A stretch of 64,000 nucleotides of DNA from Pseudomonas karstica (GCF_009707515.1 NZ_WLYI01000001.1:124001-188000); one strand, 5' to 3'; numbered from the stretch's first letter, positions 15,675 through 26,584 are shown. Numbers and translations are program-made. Notes: generated by a model not told the origin, from the sequence alone.

Positions 15675-16496
15675 GTGAAACTTAAACCGCTGCTAGCCCT
15701 GGGCCTGACGATTCTGGCCGCCTCTACCCAAGCCTTTGGCGGGGCGACCCTGGATCGCATTGAGCAAAAAAAAGAACTGGTGGGCGTGCTGATGGAAAGC
15801 TACCCGCCGTTCTCGTTTCTCAATGAGCAGAACCAGCTCGACGGCTTCGACGTCGATGTGGCCAAGGCTGTGGCGCAAAAGCTCGGTGTGAAACTGCGCT
15901 TGGAAACACCGTCCTGGGACGTGATCGCGGCAGGCCGCTGGAGCGGCCGTTACGACATTTGCATCTGCTCCATGACCCCGAGCAAGGCCCGCGCCGAAGT
16001 GTTTGATTTCCCGGTGCAGTACTACGCATCGCCAGCAGTGATCGTAGTCAATGCCAAGGACGACCGCATCCACAACGCCAAAGACCTGAGCGGCAAGAAA
16101 GTCGGCCTCACCAGCGCGTCCAGCTATGAGAGCTACCTGAACAAAAACCTGGTGATTGAAGGCGCCGAGGACACACAACTTCAGTATCCATTCGAAGAGG
16201 TGCAAATCGCACCGTACGACACTGATAACGTGGCCTTCCAGGACTTGGGTCTAGGTGCCGGCGTACGTCTGGACGCAATCCTCACCAACCTGGTGACCGC
16301 CCAGCCGCGCCTGACTCAGGACAAGCGCTTCAAACTCGCCGGCGAGCCGCTGTACTCGGAACCCAATTCGGTAGCCATCGAAAAAGGCGACGCGCAGTGG
16401 AACAGCAAGGTGCGTGAAGTCTTTGCGCAGCTCAAACAGGACGGCACCTTGAGCCAGCTGTCGCAGAAGTGGATCGGCGCCGATATCAGCCAATGA
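15675..16496 (+). CDS. Amino-acid ABC transporter, periplasmic binding protein
   Basis: This 273-residue exported protein has a signal peptide (MKLKPLLALGLTILAASTQA) and the family 3 solute-binding fold. LVGVLMESYPPFSFLNEQNQ begins the first lobe, GFDVDVAKAVAQKLGVKL follows, and WSGRYDICICSMTPSKAR is the usual ligand-site segment. The start codon is GTG. It overlaps the permease gene by four bases. The ligand is not deducible from sequence. The divergent homocysteine methyltransferase makes a sulfur amino acid such as S-methylmethionine a reasonable guess only. Confidence 0.92.
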   Translation: MKLKPLLALGLTILAASTQAFGGATLDRIEQKKELVGVLMESYPPFSFLNEQNQLDGFDVDVAKAVAQKLGVKLRLETPSWDVIAAGRWSGRYDICICSMTPSKARAEVFDFPVQYYASPAVIVVNAKDDRIHNAKDLSGKKVGLTSASSYESYLNKNLVIEGAEDTQLQYPFEEVQIAPYDTDNVAFQDLGLGAGVRLDAILTNLVTAQPRLTQDKRFKLAGEPLYSEPNSVAIEKGDAQWNSKVREVFAQLKQDGTLSQLSQKWIGADISQ

Positions 16497-17323
16497 CTGC
16501 GTTCCAGCCTCCTTCCAAGCCGTCCGTGATCGAGACGCCGCTGCAGCGGCTGCTGGGCTTTCGCACGCGGCTTTATCTGACCTGGGCGGCGCTGTTCGCC
16601 CTATTCGCCAGTTTCTTCCTGAGCTTTGACCTGAAGTTCTCGATCATTCTCGACAAGCTGCCCAACCTGGTGGGCCTGCACCTGGCGCCCAACGGCTTCC
16701 TGCAAGGCGCGGCGCTGACGGTGTTCCTGTGCCTGTGCTCGATTGCGGCGTCGTCGGTGCTGGGCTTTATCACCGCCCTGGGACGCTTGTCGAAGAGTGC
16801 CGTGGCCTTTGGCATTGCCAGTTTTTACGCTTCATTCTTTCGCGGCACGCCGCTGTTGATCCAGATCCTGCTGATCTACCTCGGCCTGCCGCAACTGGGC
16901 CTTGTACCCGGCGCCATCACCGCCGGGGTTATCGCCCTGTCACTGAACTACGGCGCGTACCTGAGCGAGATTTTCCGCGCCGGCATCCTCGGCGTCCCTC
17001 ACGGCCAACGGGAAGCTGCGCTGGCCCTGGGCATGCACGACAGCGCGATCTTCTGGCACGTCACTCTGCCCCAGGCCATGCGCACCATTATTCCGCCCGC
17101 CACCAACCAATTCATCTCCATGCTCAAGGACTCGTCCCTGATCTCGGTGATGGGCGTGTGGGAAGTGATGTTTCTGGCGCAATCCTACGGCCGCTCGAGC
17201 TATCGCTACATCGAGATGCTCACGACGGCCGCAATCATTTACTGGGTCATGTCCCTCGGCCTGGAACTGATCCAGGCGCGCATGGAACGGCATTACGGCA
17301 AGGGCTATGTACGGCGGGGGTGA
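16493..17323 (+). CDS. Amino-acid ABC transporter permease (HisM/GlnP type)
   Basis: This 276-residue inner-membrane permease has five to six hydrophobic helices. The family segment FFRGTPLLIQILLIYLGLP is near residue 118 and the EAA loop GVPHGQREAALALGMHDSA near 170 contacts the ATPase. KDSSLISVMGVWEVMF near 210 is also typical. The ATG at 16493 overlaps the binding-protein stop codon. No second permease and no ATP-binding gene follow, so the system is incomplete here and must borrow an ATPase. A 265-bp gap without a recognisable gene separates it from the autotransporter. Confidence 0.92.
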   Translation: MTAFQPPSKPSVIETPLQRLLGFRTRLYLTWAALFALFASFFLSFDLKFSIILDKLPNLVGLHLAPNGFLQGAALTVFLCLCSIAASSVLGFITALGRLSKSAVAFGIASFYASFFRGTPLLIQILLIYLGLPQLGLVPGAITAGVIALSLNYGAYLSEIFRAGILGVPHGQREAALALGMHDSAIFWHVTLPQAMRTIIPPATNQFISMLKDSSLISVMGVWEVMFLAQSYGRSSYRYIEMLTTAAIIYWVMSLGLELIQARMERHYGKGYVRRG

Positions 17324-17588
17324 AGGTCAATAGATCTGGCGTCGAACCTTGACCACGCCCATCTGCAAACCGAAGGGCCGAAGCTCCGCGTTCAGCGACT
17401 TCAGCCTCTGGTTAGCCGAACCGGCACGGGCCGGTAAACCCGCTCTGCGGCTCGACAAACGTCAGGATCATTGCGTCCTGCCAACGCATTAAAATGCAAA
17501 TCCGCCTTTGCGTAACCTCACCGACATATTCCTGTAAACACCCTCCGCTATACAGGTCGACTCGCTTCCTACAACAAGGTCGTCCGCC

Positions 17589-20546
17589 ATGCCCTCGCGT
17601 CCCCATCGTCTTGCGCTCGCTATCGCCCTGCTGAGCAGCAGCGGCCTCGTTGCGGCCAAGTCGATTCAGCTCGATACACCCAGCAGCACCGCGCAAAGCC
17701 TGGGCGGCAGTGATTCGTTGACGGTCTCGGCGTCGGGGAGCATCAGTACCACCAAGGTGGCCGTCAAGTTGAAGGACGGTACCAGCGGCCAAGGCGTGCT
17801 GATTGAGAACGCGGGCAAGATCACGTCGACCGAGGGACGGGCCATCGACAGTTCGGGCGACCTGGCGGGTACACGCAACTACAGCATTTACAATCGTGCC
17901 AGCGGTGTGATCCAAGGCGCCAACGATGCCCTGCGCATAGACAGCGAGTTCGCCAGCGGCAGTCTGCTGATCGATAACAGTGGCACCATTCACTCCAGCA
18001 CCGGCCAAGGGTTGGACCTGGACGCGATCCGCAGCAACAGCGTGGTCACCACGATCATCAACCGCGCAGGCGGACTGATTCGTGGCGAAACCAGCGACGG
18101 CATGAAAACCGGCGCCAACGCTAGCATCACCAACTATGGCAAGATCTCCACCGGCGATACGTTCTCCCGGGATGACAAGTTCGACGGGGTCGATATCGAC
18201 TCCGCCAGCGGCGTGAGCGTGACCAACTACGGGACGATTTCCGGTGGCCGCCACGGCATCACCACCGACCTGGGCGCGACCCTGACCAACTACGGCACGG
18301 TAATCGGCCGCAATGGCTCGGGCTTTGGTTCCGATGGCGATGGCCGCGTGATCAACCACGGCACTATCACCGGCGCGTTTTCCGGGCTGCAACCGGATGG
18401 CGACGGCGATGGCGTGGATATCGACAAAATCGCGCATATCGAAAACTACGGGGTGATTGAAGGTGCTGGCGCCGGCGGTGTCGACAAGAACGGCTTTGCC
18501 AATGGCAGTGAAGGCATCGCTCTGGGCGGCGGCTATGTATTCAACGGTGTCGGCGCACGGGTGAGCGGCGCCGATAATGCGATTTTGGTGGACGACGGTA
18601 GCAACGGTGCAGGCCTGGCGGCCACCACCCTGGAGAACTACGGCACCATTGAGGGCCTGAATGGCTTTGGCGTGAAGTTTGTCGGTGGGTTTGCCGATAC
18701 CGTGGTCAATGGCGGCACCCTGCGTGGCAGCAACGGCCTGGCACTCGACCTGGGCGGCGGCGATGACAGCCTGACGCTGCGCCATGGCAGCCGTTTTGTC
18801 GGCGTGGTGGATGGCGGCGACGGTTACGATCGCCTGAGCCTGGATGACTCGGCCGGGGGCAGCTTCGGCGACAGTCGCAACCTTGAATGGCTGGACGTCA
18901 AGCAAGGCACCTGGACCCTCACCGGCAGCGGGGACTTCAGCGACGGCAGCGAAATCTCCAGCGGTGCCAAACTGATCAACCAAGGCGGGATCGCCGGTGA
19001 TGTAACGGTCGACGAAGGCGGCATCTACGCAGGCGGCGGCACGGTAGGCAGCCTGCGGGTCTTGGGCACCTTGCAAACCAATACGGCGCTGGGCACCGCC
19101 ACCATTACCCACGACCTGAGCATGACCAGCGGCTCAACCCTGGCCTATGGCGTCAACGCCGACGGCAGCAGTGCGCCGATCAAGGTTGGCGGTGCGGCCA
19201 ACCTCAATGGCGCCACCCTGGCTATCAATCCCGGCGAAGGCACATACCCGTGGCAAAGCCAGTACACCGTGCTGCAAGCCGGGAGCGTCAATGGCACGTT
19301 CAGTCAGGTCACCAGCGACTATGCCTTCCTCACCCCGACCCTGAGTTACAGCCCCACTCAGGTCGACCTGACGTACACCCGCAACGACGTCGCCTTCAGC
19401 CAGTTCGCCAACACCGGCAACGGCGCCAGCGCCGCCAACAGCCTGGCGACCCTGGGCAAAAACAACGCGTTGTATAACGCCCTGCTCAACACAACCACCG
19501 GCACCGCAGGCGCGGCCATTGAACAATTGGCAGGCAGCAGCACCGCCAACCTGACCAGTGCCACCCTCGGCGCCAGTTCCCAAGTCGGCAACAGCATGCT
19601 GGCGGCCATGCATCAATTGGGCGGCGGAGCAGGATTACTGGTGGGCGTTGAGCCAGAAGATACCCCGGCTCTCGCCGCCACTGGCGTCCCTGCCCAAGCC
19701 CGTAACCTCAACGACCCGAATGCCCGAGGTCGCCTGTGGCTGCAAGGTATCGGCAGCTACGGCAAGCTCGACGGCGATCACGCCAGTAACGGCCTGACCC
19801 AACGTACCAGGGGCAGCGTGCTCGGTGCCGATTGGGCGCTGGGCTCAGAATGGCGGGTGGGTGTGCTGGGCGGATATTCAAAGACCGACCTGGACAGCAG
19901 CGGTGCGGATGGCAGCGTCAACAGCTGGCACACCGGCATCTACGCGATGCGCCAAAGCGGGCCGCTGGCCTTGCGCCTGGGTGCAGCGTACAGCGGGCAT
20001 CAGGGAGACAGTAAACGCACGGTGGCATTCAACGGTTTCAACGATCGACCCAAGGCGGACTACGACGCCAACAGCCAACAAGCCTTCGCCGAAGTGGGCT
20101 ATGCCATGGGCAGCGGGCGCTTGAGTGTCGAGCCGTTTGCCAACCTCAGTTATCAGCGCTACCACCGTGACAGCTACACCGAAAAAGGTGGCGCCGCGGC
20201 GCTGCGGGTCGAGGGGCAAACCCAGGACAATTTCAGCAGCACTTTCGGCCTGCGCCTGGCGCACCTGAGCCAACTGGAAAACGGCATCAGCCTGACACCA
20301 CGCGTCAGCGCCGGCTGGAAACACACCTACGGCGATGTCGACAGCAACACGCGCCAGGCCTTCCTGATGGGTGGCACGGCGTTCAATGTCGAAGGCAGCG
20401 CCCTGGATCGCGACAGCCTGTTGGTGGAAGCGGGGTTGGATGTGGGTCTGTCGGTCCGGCATACCCTGGGTATCGGCTACAGCGGTGAAATAGGCAGTAA
20501 CAGCCGTAATCATGGCCTGATCGGTCAATGGCAGATGAGTTTTTAA
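17589..20546 (+). CDS. Autotransporter with beta-helix passenger
   Basis: This 985-residue surface protein has a signal peptide (MPSRPHRLALAIALLSSSGL). The passenger, about residues 30-600, is built of short glycine- and asparagine-rich turns such as ITNYGKISTG, VTNYGTISGG and VINHGTITG, typical of a right-handed beta-helix. A linker with AAIEQLAGSSTANL leads to the outer-membrane barrel (about 705-985), which begins RGRLWLQGIGSYG and ends in phenylalanine (GQWQMSF). Barrels of this kind move their passenger across the outer membrane. No protease or lipase motif was seen, so adhesion is a guess. The next gene encodes a second barrel clearly paralogous to this one. Confidence 0.93.
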   Translation: MPSRPHRLALAIALLSSSGLVAAKSIQLDTPSSTAQSLGGSDSLTVSASGSISTTKVAVKLKDGTSGQGVLIENAGKITSTEGRAIDSSGDLAGTRNYSIYNRASGVIQGANDALRIDSEFASGSLLIDNSGTIHSSTGQGLDLDAIRSNSVVTTIINRAGGLIRGETSDGMKTGANASITNYGKISTGDTFSRDDKFDGVDIDSASGVSVTNYGTISGGRHGITTDLGATLTNYGTVIGRNGSGFGSDGDGRVINHGTITGAFSGLQPDGDGDGVDIDKIAHIENYGVIEGAGAGGVDKNGFANGSEGIALGGGYVFNGVGARVSGADNAILVDDGSNGAGLAATTLENYGTIEGLNGFGVKFVGGFADTVVNGGTLRGSNGLALDLGGGDDSLTLRHGSRFVGVVDGGDGYDRLSLDDSAGGSFGDSRNLEWLDVKQGTWTLTGSGDFSDGSEISSGAKLINQGGIAGDVTVDEGGIYAGGGTVGSLRVLGTLQTNTALGTATITHDLSMTSGSTLAYGVNADGSSAPIKVGGAANLNGATLAINPGEGTYPWQSQYTVLQAGSVNGTFSQVTSDYAFLTPTLSYSPTQVDLTYTRNDVAFSQFANTGNGASAANSLATLGKNNALYNALLNTTTGTAGAAIEQLAGSSTANLTSATLGASSQVGNSMLAAMHQLGGGAGLLVGVEPEDTPALAATGVPAQARNLNDPNARGRLWLQGIGSYGKLDGDHASNGLTQRTRGSVLGADWALGSEWRVGVLGGYSKTDLDSSGADGSVNSWHTGIYAMRQSGPLALRLGAAYSGHQGDSKRTVAFNGFNDRPKADYDANSQQAFAEVGYAMGSGRLSVEPFANLSYQRYHRDSYTEKGGAAALRVEGQTQDNFSSTFGLRLAHLSQLENGISLTPRVSAGWKHTYGDVDSNTRQAFLMGGTAFNVEGSALDRDSLLVEAGLDVGLSVRHTLGIGYSGEIGSNSRNHGLIGQWQMSF

Positions 20547-20656
20547 TCGCGCCAGACTAGAGACATCTCCCGCAAACGAGGGGTGAAGTACCTGACAGTT
20601 CTCACCCGCTTACCTCGCTAAATTCCCGGCCTCATTCATCAAGAGGTTGGGATTGC

Positions 20657-21997
20657 ATGCCATTCATTCACAAACAACTCATACTGGCTGTCTCCATGGC
20701 TCTCGGGGCTGTCAGCATTCCATACGCCCAAGCGCGGGGCGATATGGGACCGGACGCGTCGCCAAACGGTCACCCAATACTCTCGGAACGAGTCTTTTCG
20801 AACGTTGCCGATGACAAGGTCGAGCAGCCGGTATCGTATCCCGCCCCCGCCCATTTCTACCTCAAGTCACAGGCGACCACCCGTAACGGAGAGCGCCTTG
20901 CCCAGACGATAGACGCTGCGGTGGGCCAGTTGCGCGAAGCTGGCAAGCTCACCCCCACGGACGAGCACGAATTGGGTGACATCAGCAGGTATCTCGCCGG
21001 CCTGGCGCCGGGCCGGGTCGGCGCGGTCCTGGAGCAACTGGCCGGCAGCCAGAACGCCAACCTGGCGAGCGCCACCCAAATAAGTGTGCAACAGATAAGC
21101 AACACGCTGCTCTCGGCCATCCATGACCTGCCATCAGACAGCCCAAACGATGCCGATGGCCGACTGTGGGTAAAAGGCCTGAGCAACAGCGGCCGGCTCG
21201 ACAGCCAGCATGGCAGTGCCGGCTTGCAGCAAAGCACCCAAGGCGTGTTGATCGGCGCCGACTGGGACGTCGATCATGCTTGGCGAGTGGGCGTGATGGG
21301 CGGCAAGTCCGACAATGACTTCAGCGCCCAGCGCTTCGTGGCTGCCCTGGACAGCTGGCACCTGGGCGGTTATGCCGTGCGCCAGGATGGCCCTCTCGCA
21401 CTGCGACTGGGCGCGATCTACAGCAGCCACACGGGTGAGAACAAGCGCAATGTCGACATTGATTTCTATAGCTACCGTGAGCAACTGAGCGGCAAGTACA
21501 ACGCCCAGAGCCAAACGGCTTTCGCCGAAATGGGCTACCAGATAGGCAAGGACGCCTTCAGCGCCGAACCCTTTGCAAGCCTTGGGTACCAGCGTTACCA
21601 CCGTGACAGCTTCAAGGAAAAAGGAGGAATGGCTGCGCTGAATGTCGGCGCGCAAACCCAGGACAATCTCAGCAGTACCTTCGGGCTGCGACTGAGCAGC
21701 CTTTATCGGCTGGATAACCGGATGAGTCTGACCCCACACCTGAGTGCCAGTTGGAAGCACCTCTACGGGGATGTGAGCAGCAACGTGAAACAATCGTCGC
21801 GCTTGATTGATAGGACGGGCATCAACAGCGAATTCACCATCGACGGCACCGCGCTGGACCGAAACACCCTGGCCTTGCGCACCGGCCTGGACCTGGCACT
21901 CTCCCGGAACCACACCCTCGGCATCGCGTACACCGCCGAGGCAGGCAGCAACAGCCGTAACCACGGGTTGATGGGGCAGTGGCAGATGGGTTTCTAA
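20657..21997 (+). CDS. Short autotransporter-barrel protein, paralogue of the preceding one
   Basis: The 446-residue protein has a signal peptide (MPFIHKQLILAVSMALGAVS), about 140 residues of non-repetitive sequence, and an autotransporter barrel (about 165-446) that aligns with that of the upstream gene. Shared segments include GLxxxAxxYQRYHRDS-like cores (YQRYHRDSFKEKGG against YQRYHRDSYTEKGG), QTQDNLSSTFGLRL, and the end GSNSRNHGLMGQWQ. The linker motif VLEQLAGSQNANLASAT is also shared. The beta-helix passenger is absent, so either the passenger was lost after duplication or the barrel works alone. AAGAGG precedes the ATG, and the reading frame is intact. Confidence 0.9.
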   Translation: MPFIHKQLILAVSMALGAVSIPYAQARGDMGPDASPNGHPILSERVFSNVADDKVEQPVSYPAPAHFYLKSQATTRNGERLAQTIDAAVGQLREAGKLTPTDEHELGDISRYLAGLAPGRVGAVLEQLAGSQNANLASATQISVQQISNTLLSAIHDLPSDSPNDADGRLWVKGLSNSGRLDSQHGSAGLQQSTQGVLIGADWDVDHAWRVGVMGGKSDNDFSAQRFVAALDSWHLGGYAVRQDGPLALRLGAIYSSHTGENKRNVDIDFYSYREQLSGKYNAQSQTAFAEMGYQIGKDAFSAEPFASLGYQRYHRDSFKEKGGMAALNVGAQTQDNLSSTFGLRLSSLYRLDNRMSLTPHLSASWKHLYGDVSSNVKQSSRLIDRTGINSEFTIDGTALDRNTLALRTGLDLALSRNHTLGIAYTAEAGSNSRNHGLMGQWQMGF

Positions 21998-22046
21998 TTG
22001 CCCTACGCCTGGACGCCCACAGCCTGATACCCACTGTTGGCAAAGC

Positions 22047-22070
22047 AAAAAAAAGGGGGCACATGCCCCC
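22047..22070 (-). terminator. Intrinsic terminator after pycB
   Basis: On the minus strand GGGGGC-ATGT-GCCCCC is followed by eight T residues. It lies 33 bases beyond the pycB stop codon and between convergent genes. Confidence 0.92.
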
Positions 22071-22102
22071 CCGAGGATTAAACGGTGTATCGAAGGCTGT
22101 AA

Positions 22103-23911
22103 TCAGCCTTCGATTTCGATCAGGATTTCACCCGGATTTACCCGGTCGCCCTTGGCCACATGAACGACGGTGACCTTGCCGGCAATCGTCGCCTGGACTT
22201 CGGTCTCCATCTTCATCGCCTCAGTGATCAATACAGCCTGGCCGGCTTTCACCACATCGCCTTCCTTGACCAGCACGTCGACGATATTGCCCGGCATCGC
22301 GGTGCTGACATGCCCTGGCTCGCTGGCCTGCTTACGCTTGCTGGTTCCGCCGCTGACAAATTCGTTGAGTGGCTCGAACACCACTTCTTCGGGCATGCCA
22401 TCAATGGACAGGTAGAAGTGACGCTTGCCTTCGGCCTTGACGCCGACACCGGTGATGTCGACGCGGTAGCTTTCGCCGTGAACGTCGATGACAAACTCGG
22501 TGGGCACGCCTTCACCACCGGCACGGGCGACACCGCCGGCTTCGGGGATCGGTAACAGCACTTCCGGGGCCAGGGTGCCGGCGTCACGCTCTTCGAGGAA
22601 CTTACGGCCGATGTCCGGGAACATGGCATAGGTCAGCACGTCTTCTTCGGACTTGGCCAGCGTGCCGATTTCGCCGCGCAGCTTGGTCATTTCCGGCTTG
22701 AGCAGATCGGCTGGACGTACGTCGATCACCTCCTCGCTGCCGATGGCCTGACGACGCAGCTTTTCATTCACCTCCCCCGGCGCCTTGCCGTAGCCGCCTT
22801 GCAGGTACAACTTCACCTCATTGGTGATGGTCTTGTAGCGCTCGCCGGCCAGTACGTTGAAGAACGCCTGGGTACCGACGATCTGCGAAGTCGGGGTCAC
22901 CAACGGCGGAAAACCGAGGTCTTCGCGCACCCGTGGGATCTCTGCCAGCACCTCGCTCATGCGGTTCAGAGCACCCTGCTCTTTCAACTGGTTGGCCAGG
23001 TTGGAAATCATCCCGCCCGGTACCTGGTTGACCTGCACACGGGTGTCGACAGCGGTGAACTCGCTTTCAAACTGGTGGTACTTCTTGCGCACGGCATAGA
23101 AGTACAGGCCGATTTCCTGCAGCAGCCCCAGGTCCAGGCCTGTGTCGAACTCGCTGCCTTTAAGGGCGGCGACCATGGACTCGGTACCCGGGTGGCTGGT
23201 ACCCCAGGCGAAGCTGGAGATGGCAGTGTCGATGTGGTCAGCGCCGTTTTCGATAGCCTTGAGTTGGCACATCGCGGCCAAGCCAGCAGTGTCGTGGGAG
23301 TGGATGAACACCGGCAGGCTCTGCTCGGCTTTCAGCGCCTTGACCAACTCACCGGTGGCGTATGGCGTCAGCAGGCCGGCCATGTCTTTGATCGCCACCG
23401 AGTCACACCCCATGGACTCCATTTGCTTGGCCTGGGCCACAAACGCGTCAATGGTGTGCACCGGGCTGGTGGTGTAGGCGATGGTGCCTTGGGCGTGTTT
23501 GCCGGCGGCTTTCACCGCTTCGATGGCCACTCGCAGGTTACGCACGTCGTTCATGGCGTCGAAGACGCGGAATACGTCGATACCGTTGACGGCGGCCTTG
23601 GCAACGAAAGCTTTGACCACGTCGTCGCTGTAGTGACGGTAGCCCAGCAGGTTCTGGCCACGCAGGAGCATTTGCAGGCGCGTGTTGGGCAAGGCCGCAC
23701 GCAGTTTGCGCAAGCGCTCCCATGGGTCTTCTTTCAAAAAGCGGACGCAAGCGTCGAAGGTCGCGCCGCCCCAGACTTCCAGGGACCAGTAGCCGACTTT
23801 GTCGAGCTTGTCGCAGATCGGCAGCATGTCGTCGGTGCGCATGCGGGTCGCCAACAACGATTGGTGGGCGTCACGCAGGATGGTGTCAGTAACGAAGATC
23901 TTCTTAGTCAT
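22103..23911 (-). CDS. pycB: Pyruvate carboxylase subunit B (carboxyltransferase and biotin carrier)
   Basis: This 602-residue subunit holds the carboxyltransferase domain (about 1-280) and a C-terminal biotinyl domain. DTILRDAHQSLLATRMR at the start and KDMAGLLTPY near residue 175 line the metal site. EAMKMETEV near the C-terminus carries the biotinylated lysine. With PycA it converts pyruvate to oxaloacetate, the anaplerotic reaction. Oxaloacetate decarboxylase alpha (OadA) is homologous and database names often differ, but pairing with a biotin carboxylase and absence of membrane OadB/OadG genes favour pyruvate carboxylase. The start has a GAGGAG site. It is downstream of pycA on the same strand. 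Confidence 0.95.
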   Translation of the reverse strand: MTKKIFVTDTILRDAHQSLLATRMRTDDMLPICDKLDKVGYWSLEVWGGATFDACVRFLKEDPWERLRKLRAALPNTRLQMLLRGQNLLGYRHYSDDVVKAFVAKAAVNGIDVFRVFDAMNDVRNLRVAIEAVKAAGKHAQGTIAYTTSPVHTIDAFVAQAKQMESMGCDSVAIKDMAGLLTPYATGELVKALKAEQSLPVFIHSHDTAGLAAMCQLKAIENGADHIDTAISSFAWGTSHPGTESMVAALKGSEFDTGLDLGLLQEIGLYFYAVRKKYHQFESEFTAVDTRVQVNQVPGGMISNLANQLKEQGALNRMSEVLAEIPRVREDLGFPPLVTPTSQIVGTQAFFNVLAGERYKTITNEVKLYLQGGYGKAPGEVNEKLRRQAIGSEEVIDVRPADLLKPEMTKLRGEIGTLAKSEEDVLTYAMFPDIGRKFLEERDAGTLAPEVLLPIPEAGGVARAGGEGVPTEFVIDVHGESYRVDITGVGVKAEGKRHFYLSIDGMPEEVVFEPLNEFVSGGTSKRKQASEPGHVSTAMPGNIVDVLVKEGDVVKAGQAVLITEAMKMETEVQATIAGKVTVVHVAKGDRVNPGEILIEIEG

Positions 23912-23930
23912 GGGTATCTCCTCATAGCGA

Positions 23931-24006
23931 CAAGTTTCAAGCTACAAGCGGCAAGAAAAAGCCAATCTGCTTTTACTTGCCGCTTGCCGCTAAAAGCTTG
24001 CAGCTG
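23931..24006. repeat. Imperfect inverted repeat between pycA and pycB
   Basis: CAAGCTACAAGCGGCAAG on the left and CTTGCCGCTTG plus AGCTTGCAGCTG on the right form a long imperfect stem. AAGCTNCAAGCNGCAAG-type repeats occur widely between genes of fluorescent pseudomonads. It could tune the relative expression of the two carboxylase subunits. Confidence 0.7.
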
Positions 24007-24012
24007 CTTCAT

Positions 24013-25428
<1,416 letters not shown>

Positions 25429-25571
25429 TTGGAAATTCCCTTGAGCCGATTGCTACCTTTTTCGACCCGCTTGACCGAGCCCGCGCGGGCAACAAAATGT
25501 TTCAAGCCAGTCGCGTGACACACACTATGCCCCCTGAAGGATTAACAAAAATCAATAATAATTGGGTCGTG

Positions 25572-25589
25572 TATAAGTAAAGACTTATA
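25572..25589. promoter_or_regulatory. Palindromic LysR-type box between pycA and pycR
   Basis: TATAAGT-AAAG-ACTTATA is a perfect 7+7 inverted repeat in the 196-bp divergent spacer, 36 bases before the LysR start. LysR proteins bind such T-N11-A palindromes next to their own genes. It is a candidate site for PycR. Confidence 0.5.
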
Positions 25590-25624
25590 GTTGATGCAAC
25601 AACGGCCGTCGGGGTGTTAGAAAT

Positions 25625-26584
25625 ATGCGTAAGTCATTGATGCGTATGACGTTGCGTCAGTTGCAAATTTTCAATGAAGTCTGTGACCTGCGCTCCTACA
25701 GCCGTGCGGCCGAAGAAATGTCACTCACGCAGCCGGCCGTTAGCCTGCAAATTCGCCAGTTGGAAGAGCTGGTCGGCCAGCCGCTGTTCGATTACGTCGG
25801 GAAAAAGCTCTACATGACGGAAGCCGCTGAAGCACTGCAAAAGGCCAGCCGGGATATTTTCGGTCGCCTGGAAAATCTCGACATGCAGCTTTCGGACATG
25901 CAGGGCTCGCTGCAAGGGCAGTTGAAGCTGGCAGTAGAGTCCAGCGCCAAGTATTTCGTGCCGCATTTATTTGCCGCCTTCAAGCGCCAGCACCCGGAGG
26001 TCAACCTGCACCTGACCGTGGTCAACCGCGCCCAGGTGGTGCGCCGGCTCTCCGACAACCGCGATGACTTGGTGATCATGTCCATGGTGCCTCAGGACAT
26101 GGGCCTGGAATTCCTGCCGTTTCTCAACAATCCGATTGTTGCCGTGGCGCCGCCCGATCACCCATTAAGTCATCAAGGACCGTTGCGCCTGCAGGATCTT
26201 GAACCTTACACGCTGCTGTTGCGTGAGCCCGGCTCCGGGACGCGGTTGGCCTGCGAGGAATACTTCAAGGAGAAACGCGTGCACTTCACCCAGACAGTGG
26301 AAGTGGCCTCGGCCGAAGCGCAGCGCGAATGCGTGGTCGCAGGGTTGGGCGTGGCCCTGTTGACGCGCCACGCCTTGAAGCTGGAGCTGGCAACCGGCGG
26401 GCTCAAGGAGCTGCCGGTGGAAGAACTGCCGCTGTACCGCAGTTGGTGCCTGGTGCAGGCCAAGGCCAAGCGCCTGTCACCGGTGGCCCATGCGTTCCTG
26501 GGCTTTATCCGCAGCGAGCGAGTGCAGATCAGCGCCCTGGCTGAGCGCTTCGCTGGGCAGCCACTGGCGCCTGCCAGTGCGTGA
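25625..26584 (+). CDS. pycR: PycR, LysR-family regulator of pyruvate carboxylase
   Basis: This 319-residue LysR protein has its DNA-binding helix at about residues 10-65 (RSYSRAAEEMSLTQPAVSLQIRQ is the HTH region) and an effector-binding domain with LKLAVESSAKYFVPHL near 100. It is divergent from pycA, the arrangement in P. aeruginosa, where the homologue PycR influences pyruvate carboxylase and virulence-related genes. A CbbR/CysB-like ligand is likely but unidentified. An ATG five codons downstream is an alternative start. Its 3' end overlaps the opposing PA3496-family gene by 56 bases. Confidence 0.88.
   Translation: MRKSLMRMTLRQLQIFNEVCDLRSYSRAAEEMSLTQPAVSLQIRQLEELVGQPLFDYVGKKLYMTEAAEALQKASRDIFGRLENLDMQLSDMQGSLQGQLKLAVESSAKYFVPHLFAAFKRQHPEVNLHLTVVNRAQVVRRLSDNRDDLVIMSMVPQDMGLEFLPFLNNPIVAVAPPDHPLSHQGPLRLQDLEPYTLLLREPGSGTRLACEEYFKEKRVHFTQTVEVASAEAQRECVVAGLGVALLTRHALKLELATGGLKELPVEELPLYRSWCLVQAKAKRLSPVAHAFLGFIRSERVQISALAERFAGQPLAPASA

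Noticed and set aside
17412-19112. 566-codon minus-strand frame opposite the autotransporter
   Set aside because: Its repeats mirror the glycine-rich passenger repeats of the real gene, which has a signal peptide, barrel and C-terminal phenylalanine.
20547-20656. Terminator between the two autotransporter genes
   Set aside because: GGGTGA and TCACCC can pair, but the loop is long and no T-run follows, so read-through or a promoter is equally likely.
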